Origin: Streptomyces sp. HM190
Lineage (GTDB): Bacteria; Actinomycetota; Actinomycetes; Streptomycetales; Streptomycetaceae
DNA length: 64,000 bases
Assembly (NCBI RefSeq): GCF_009857135.1
Contig: NZ_CP047318.1
Span: 5,146,001 to 5,210,000, forward strand
Reading direction: 5' to 3'
In this document: positions 61,982-64,000 of the stretch, one piece after another
Layout of the letters: every line of letters starts with the position of its first letter
How positions within the stretch are numbered: the stretch's first letter is position 1
Program-made: the position numbers and the translations under genes
The notes under the pieces: generated by a model
Databases searched by the model: none
The model's input: the letters and a program-made list of their open reading frames with translations, nothing else
What the model was told of the DNA's origin: nothing

Positions 61982-63055
61982 ATGCACACATCCGCCGTAC
62001 GTACGTCCATGGCGCGCGCGTCCGCCGCCGGGGCGCCCGTCTTTCGCCGCGCCTTCACCGGGGTGGGCTGCGCCGCCGCCGTGCTCGTCACGGTCGCCGC
62101 GTGCGGCACCGTCCAGAACCTCAGCGCGGGGCAGAAGGTGGACAACGCCGTCGAGCGGCTCGGCGAGCAGAAGTCGCTGGCGTTCGGCATGCGGCTCGAC
62201 GCCGACCAGGACGACCTCACCGCGCTGATGGGCGGCGACAGCGAGGAAATGCCGCCGGAGATGGCGGACTTCTTCACCGGGCTCCGCGTCGACGTGGCGG
62301 TCAAGTCGAAGAAGCCGCTGGCCGACTCCGGGGAGAAGGACCTCGTCGGTGTCGGTATGAAGATCTCGGCCGACCGGAAGGTCATCACCGAGTACCGGCT
62401 CGTCGGCGACTACATGTACTACCGCATGGACATGGAGGCCATGGGCGACGCGATGGGCATGCCGCTCCCGTCGCCCGACGATCTCGACGACCTCCCCGAG
62501 AGCGAGCAGCACCTGAAGCCGCTCTTCGAGGGCGACTGGGTCAAGATCAACGCCGACGACCTGGAGAAGGCCGGTGAGGAGGCGGGCGGCTCCGGCTCCG
62601 GCGGTCGGGACGAACTCGACGCCAGGACGCAGAAGAAGATCCTCGACGCCGTCCGTGGCGTGTTCGCCCGCGAGGTCACCTTCAAGGCCAAGGACGGCGA
62701 GGACGGCGCCGAGGTCATCACGGCCAAGGCCAACTTCCGCGAGCTGCTCACTGGTGTCTTCGACAAGCTCCAGCCGCTGGAGGACGACCTGCCGCCGGGC
62801 GCCGAACTCCCCACCGCCAAGGACCTGAAGGACGCGCCGAACAAGAAGGTCGCCGTCGACTTCACCATCAAGAACGGTGACCTGACCCGGATCGAGACCG
62901 ACCTCGCCGTGCTCGCCGAGGACCCCAAGGGCGCCAAGGCCCCCCTGGTCCTCACCTTCGGCAAGGCCGGCGACATCGGCGCCCCGCAGGGCGCCGCCGA
63001 GATCCCGGTCGACGACTTCGGCGGCCCCTTGGGCGGCGGGATGCTGGGCGTCTGA
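61982..63055 (+). CDS. LppX/LprAFG-like lipoprotein
   Basis: 357 residues from ATG 61982 (an ATG at 62009 is possible). Basic start, hydrophobic segment and lipobox in AVLVTVAACG. The mature domain has LAFGMRLDADQDDLTAL, VGVGMKISADRKVI, YRLVGDYMYYRMD and VAVDFTIKNGDLTRIETDLA, a beta-rich lipid-carrier-like fold similar to LppX/LprAFG or LolA. It would be anchored outside the membrane. G-run gggggg lies 14 bp upstream of the ATG, which is a long spacing. Confidence 0.85.
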   Translation: MHTSAVRTSMARASAAGAPVFRRAFTGVGCAAAVLVTVAACGTVQNLSAGQKVDNAVERLGEQKSLAFGMRLDADQDDLTALMGGDSEEMPPEMADFFTGLRVDVAVKSKKPLADSGEKDLVGVGMKISADRKVITEYRLVGDYMYYRMDMEAMGDAMGMPLPSPDDLDDLPESEQHLKPLFEGDWVKINADDLEKAGEEAGGSGSGGRDELDARTQKKILDAVRGVFAREVTFKAKDGEDGAEVITAKANFRELLTGVFDKLQPLEDDLPPGAELPTAKDLKDAPNKKVAVDFTIKNGDLTRIETDLAVLAEDPKGAKAPLVLTFGKAGDIGAPQGAAEIPVDDFGGPLGGGMLGV

Positions 63056-63230
63056 CGTCGGTTCCCGTCTGATGTCGATACCCGTCTGACGTCGTCTCAC
63101 GTCGATACCCGTCTGGCGTCGTCTCACGTCGATGCCGGTCCGACGTCGATTGCCATCTGACGCTGGTCTCCGTCCGACGCGATCTCCGACGCGATCTCCG
63201 TCCGACGCGATCTCCGTCTGACCTCGACTC
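63056..63230. repeat. Degenerate tandem repeats of gtctgacgtcg type
   Basis: Starts directly after the lipoprotein stop. Short units such as cgtcgtctcacgtcgatacc (twice, one change) and acgcgatctccg (three times) alternate. Not coding in any frame with good bias. Confidence 0.85.
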
Positions 63231-63450
63231 AACCGGGCCCGGGCCGGGGGCCGGTCCCGCCGGTGATCAGCACCGGCCCCGCCCCCGGCCCCCGTTGAGC
63301 ACACCACTGAACACGGGCACGACACCGGGTACGACACCGGGCACGCACGCGTGGAGCACGAGAACGCCCACGCGCGCGTGCCCGCGCTCGTTTCCCCACC
63401 CCCGCGCACGGCCATACTCACTCCGCCCTCTGCGCCTTCGCCCTCTGCGC
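63231..63450. other. Non-coding stretch between convergent genes
   Basis: 220 bp of GC-rich sequence holding a G/C-rich palindromic run near 63240-63295 and the hairpin at 63338-63384. No gene is seen. Confidence 0.5.
63338..63384. terminator. Terminator-like hairpin between lipoprotein and amidohydrolase genes
   Basis: cgggcacgcacgcgtgg (63338-63354) pairs with ccacgcgcgcgtgcccg (63368-63384) with one A-C mismatch. Its core matches the nuo terminator. Convergent genes flank it. Confidence 0.7.
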
Positions 63451-64000
63451 CTACGCCCCCGCGAACGGCCCACCCCGCCCCTGCCGGGGAAGGTCCGGCG
63501 CCGCCCCCGTCGCCGAACCGCAGAACTCCCGGACCGCGCTCGTGCGGGCCACCACACGCCCCCGGTGCACGACGAGCCGGGTGTAGGCCAGGGAGAGCAC
63601 TCCGGCGAGCGTGTCGCCGCGGACGGCCAGCAGTTCGGCGGGGAAGCCCGCCTCCACCCGCACCTCGGGCAGGCCCAGGGCCGCCCGCGCCGCCCCGCTC
63701 ACCGCGTCGTACGCGTCCTCCGCGCGCAACCCGCCCCGCGAGGCCAGCAGATAGGCGGCCTCCAGCGGATCACCGCGCCCCACCGGGTTGGACGCGTCCC
63801 GCAGGGCCCCGCTGCCCGCCGCGACCCGCACCCCGGCCGACCGCAGCAGCCGTACGGGCGCCGTGCCCCCGCCGTCCACCGTGCCGCAGCCGCCCTGGGG
63901 CAGGGCGACGACGCCCACACCGGCTGCCGCAAGCTGGTCGGCGGCGCGGGACGCGACCGGGGTGGGAAGGCGTGCGAGCCCCGCGCACGGGCCGAGAGTC
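63451..64000 (-). CDS. Amidohydrolase-family protein, 5' part outside the window
   Basis: The C-terminal 183 residues are visible, ending at a TAG at 63451. The frame is open to the window edge. GLARLPTPVASRAADQLAAA, VGVVALPQG, RLLRSAGVRVAAGSGALRDA and NPVGRGDPLEAAYLLA follow the cytosine-deaminase/dihydroorotase-like pattern, and PAELLAVRGDTL with VVHRGRVVAR ends the small beta domain. The metal-binding Asp usual in GSDN/HDD is replaced by Gly (GSGAL), so catalysis may be altered or the Asp is supplied elsewhere. The N-terminal HxH site is not visible. Confidence 0.75.
   Translation of the reverse strand, partial: TLGPCAGLARLPTPVASRAADQLAAAGVGVVALPQGGCGTVDGGGTAPVRLLRSAGVRVAAGSGALRDASNPVGRGDPLEAAYLLASRGGLRAEDAYDAVSGAARAALGLPEVRVEAGFPAELLAVRGDTLAGVLSLAYTRLVVHRGRVVARTSAVREFCGSATGAAPDLPRQGRGGPFAGA

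Overview
The window is high-GC actinobacterial chromosome, almost certainly Streptomyces. Third codon positions are nearly all G or C, GTG starts and 4-bp ATGA/GTGA overlaps are common, and the genes are typical Streptomyces families (LysM/transglycosylase under a ydaO-type leader, Streptomyces-type aminopeptidase, tandem sensor kinases, a second partial nuo locus). No rRNA, CRISPR array or complete insertion sequence was seen. One tRNA (Tyr) is present.

Layout. 1-14963 is mostly ordinary chromosome: a truncated secreted protein, recQ, fumarylacetoacetase, an ATP-grasp/FAD-oxidoreductase pair, a HAD phosphatase, a LysM cell-wall lytic protein behind a c-di-AMP-type riboswitch, a long-chain polyprenyl diphosphate synthase, a LolA-like membrane-anchored protein and an ABC exporter. 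14964-20163 is accessory: a decayed NUDIX gene, a large 858-residue protein resembling the C-terminal part of actinobacterial polymorphic-toxin proteins, a divergent small zinc-ribbon protein, an intact NUDIX paralogue and a lipoprotein. 20234-34588 is a type-IV-secretion-like locus. On the minus strand it encodes a MinD-like P-loop protein, two VirB2-like small membrane proteins, a membrane-anchored protein, a VirB6-like protein, an SCO6880-type protein, a VirB4-like ATPase, a VirD4/TraG-like coupling ATPase and a DUF4913 protein. On the plus strand, from a shared divergent promoter region, it encodes a VirB1-like SLT+M23 wall hydrolase, a lipoprotein, a Pro-rich TPR protein and a small unknown. 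No relaxase or integrase was found.

34850-38129 carries a secreted M28 aminopeptidase, RarD and an NmrA-type oxidoreductase. 38306-41336 encodes 2-oxoacid:ferredoxin oxidoreductase (korAB). 41673-45578 has one NarL-type response regulator and two paralogous sensor kinases. 45901-56368 is a ten-gene complex I operon, nuoABCHIJKLMN, lacking nuoD and the NADH-oxidising genes nuoEFG; its NuoC has a very long disordered tail. 56616-64000 holds htpX, a YccF protein, an amino-acid permease, a GlsB-type protein, yajQ, tRNA-Tyr, a small zinc-ribbon protein, an NAD(P)-binding protein, an LppX/LprAFG-like lipoprotein and the 3' part of an amidohydrolase.

Working hypotheses. (1) The T4SS-like locus is a resident envelope-spanning machine rather than a complete conjugative element, because both its wall-opening and ATPase parts are intact but no mobilisation gene is visible. 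(2) The partial complex I, without an NADH module and a few kb from korAB, may take electrons from ferredoxin or borrow subunits from a full complex I encoded elsewhere. (3) The large protein flanked by intact and broken NUDIX copies marks a recombination-prone accessory spot.
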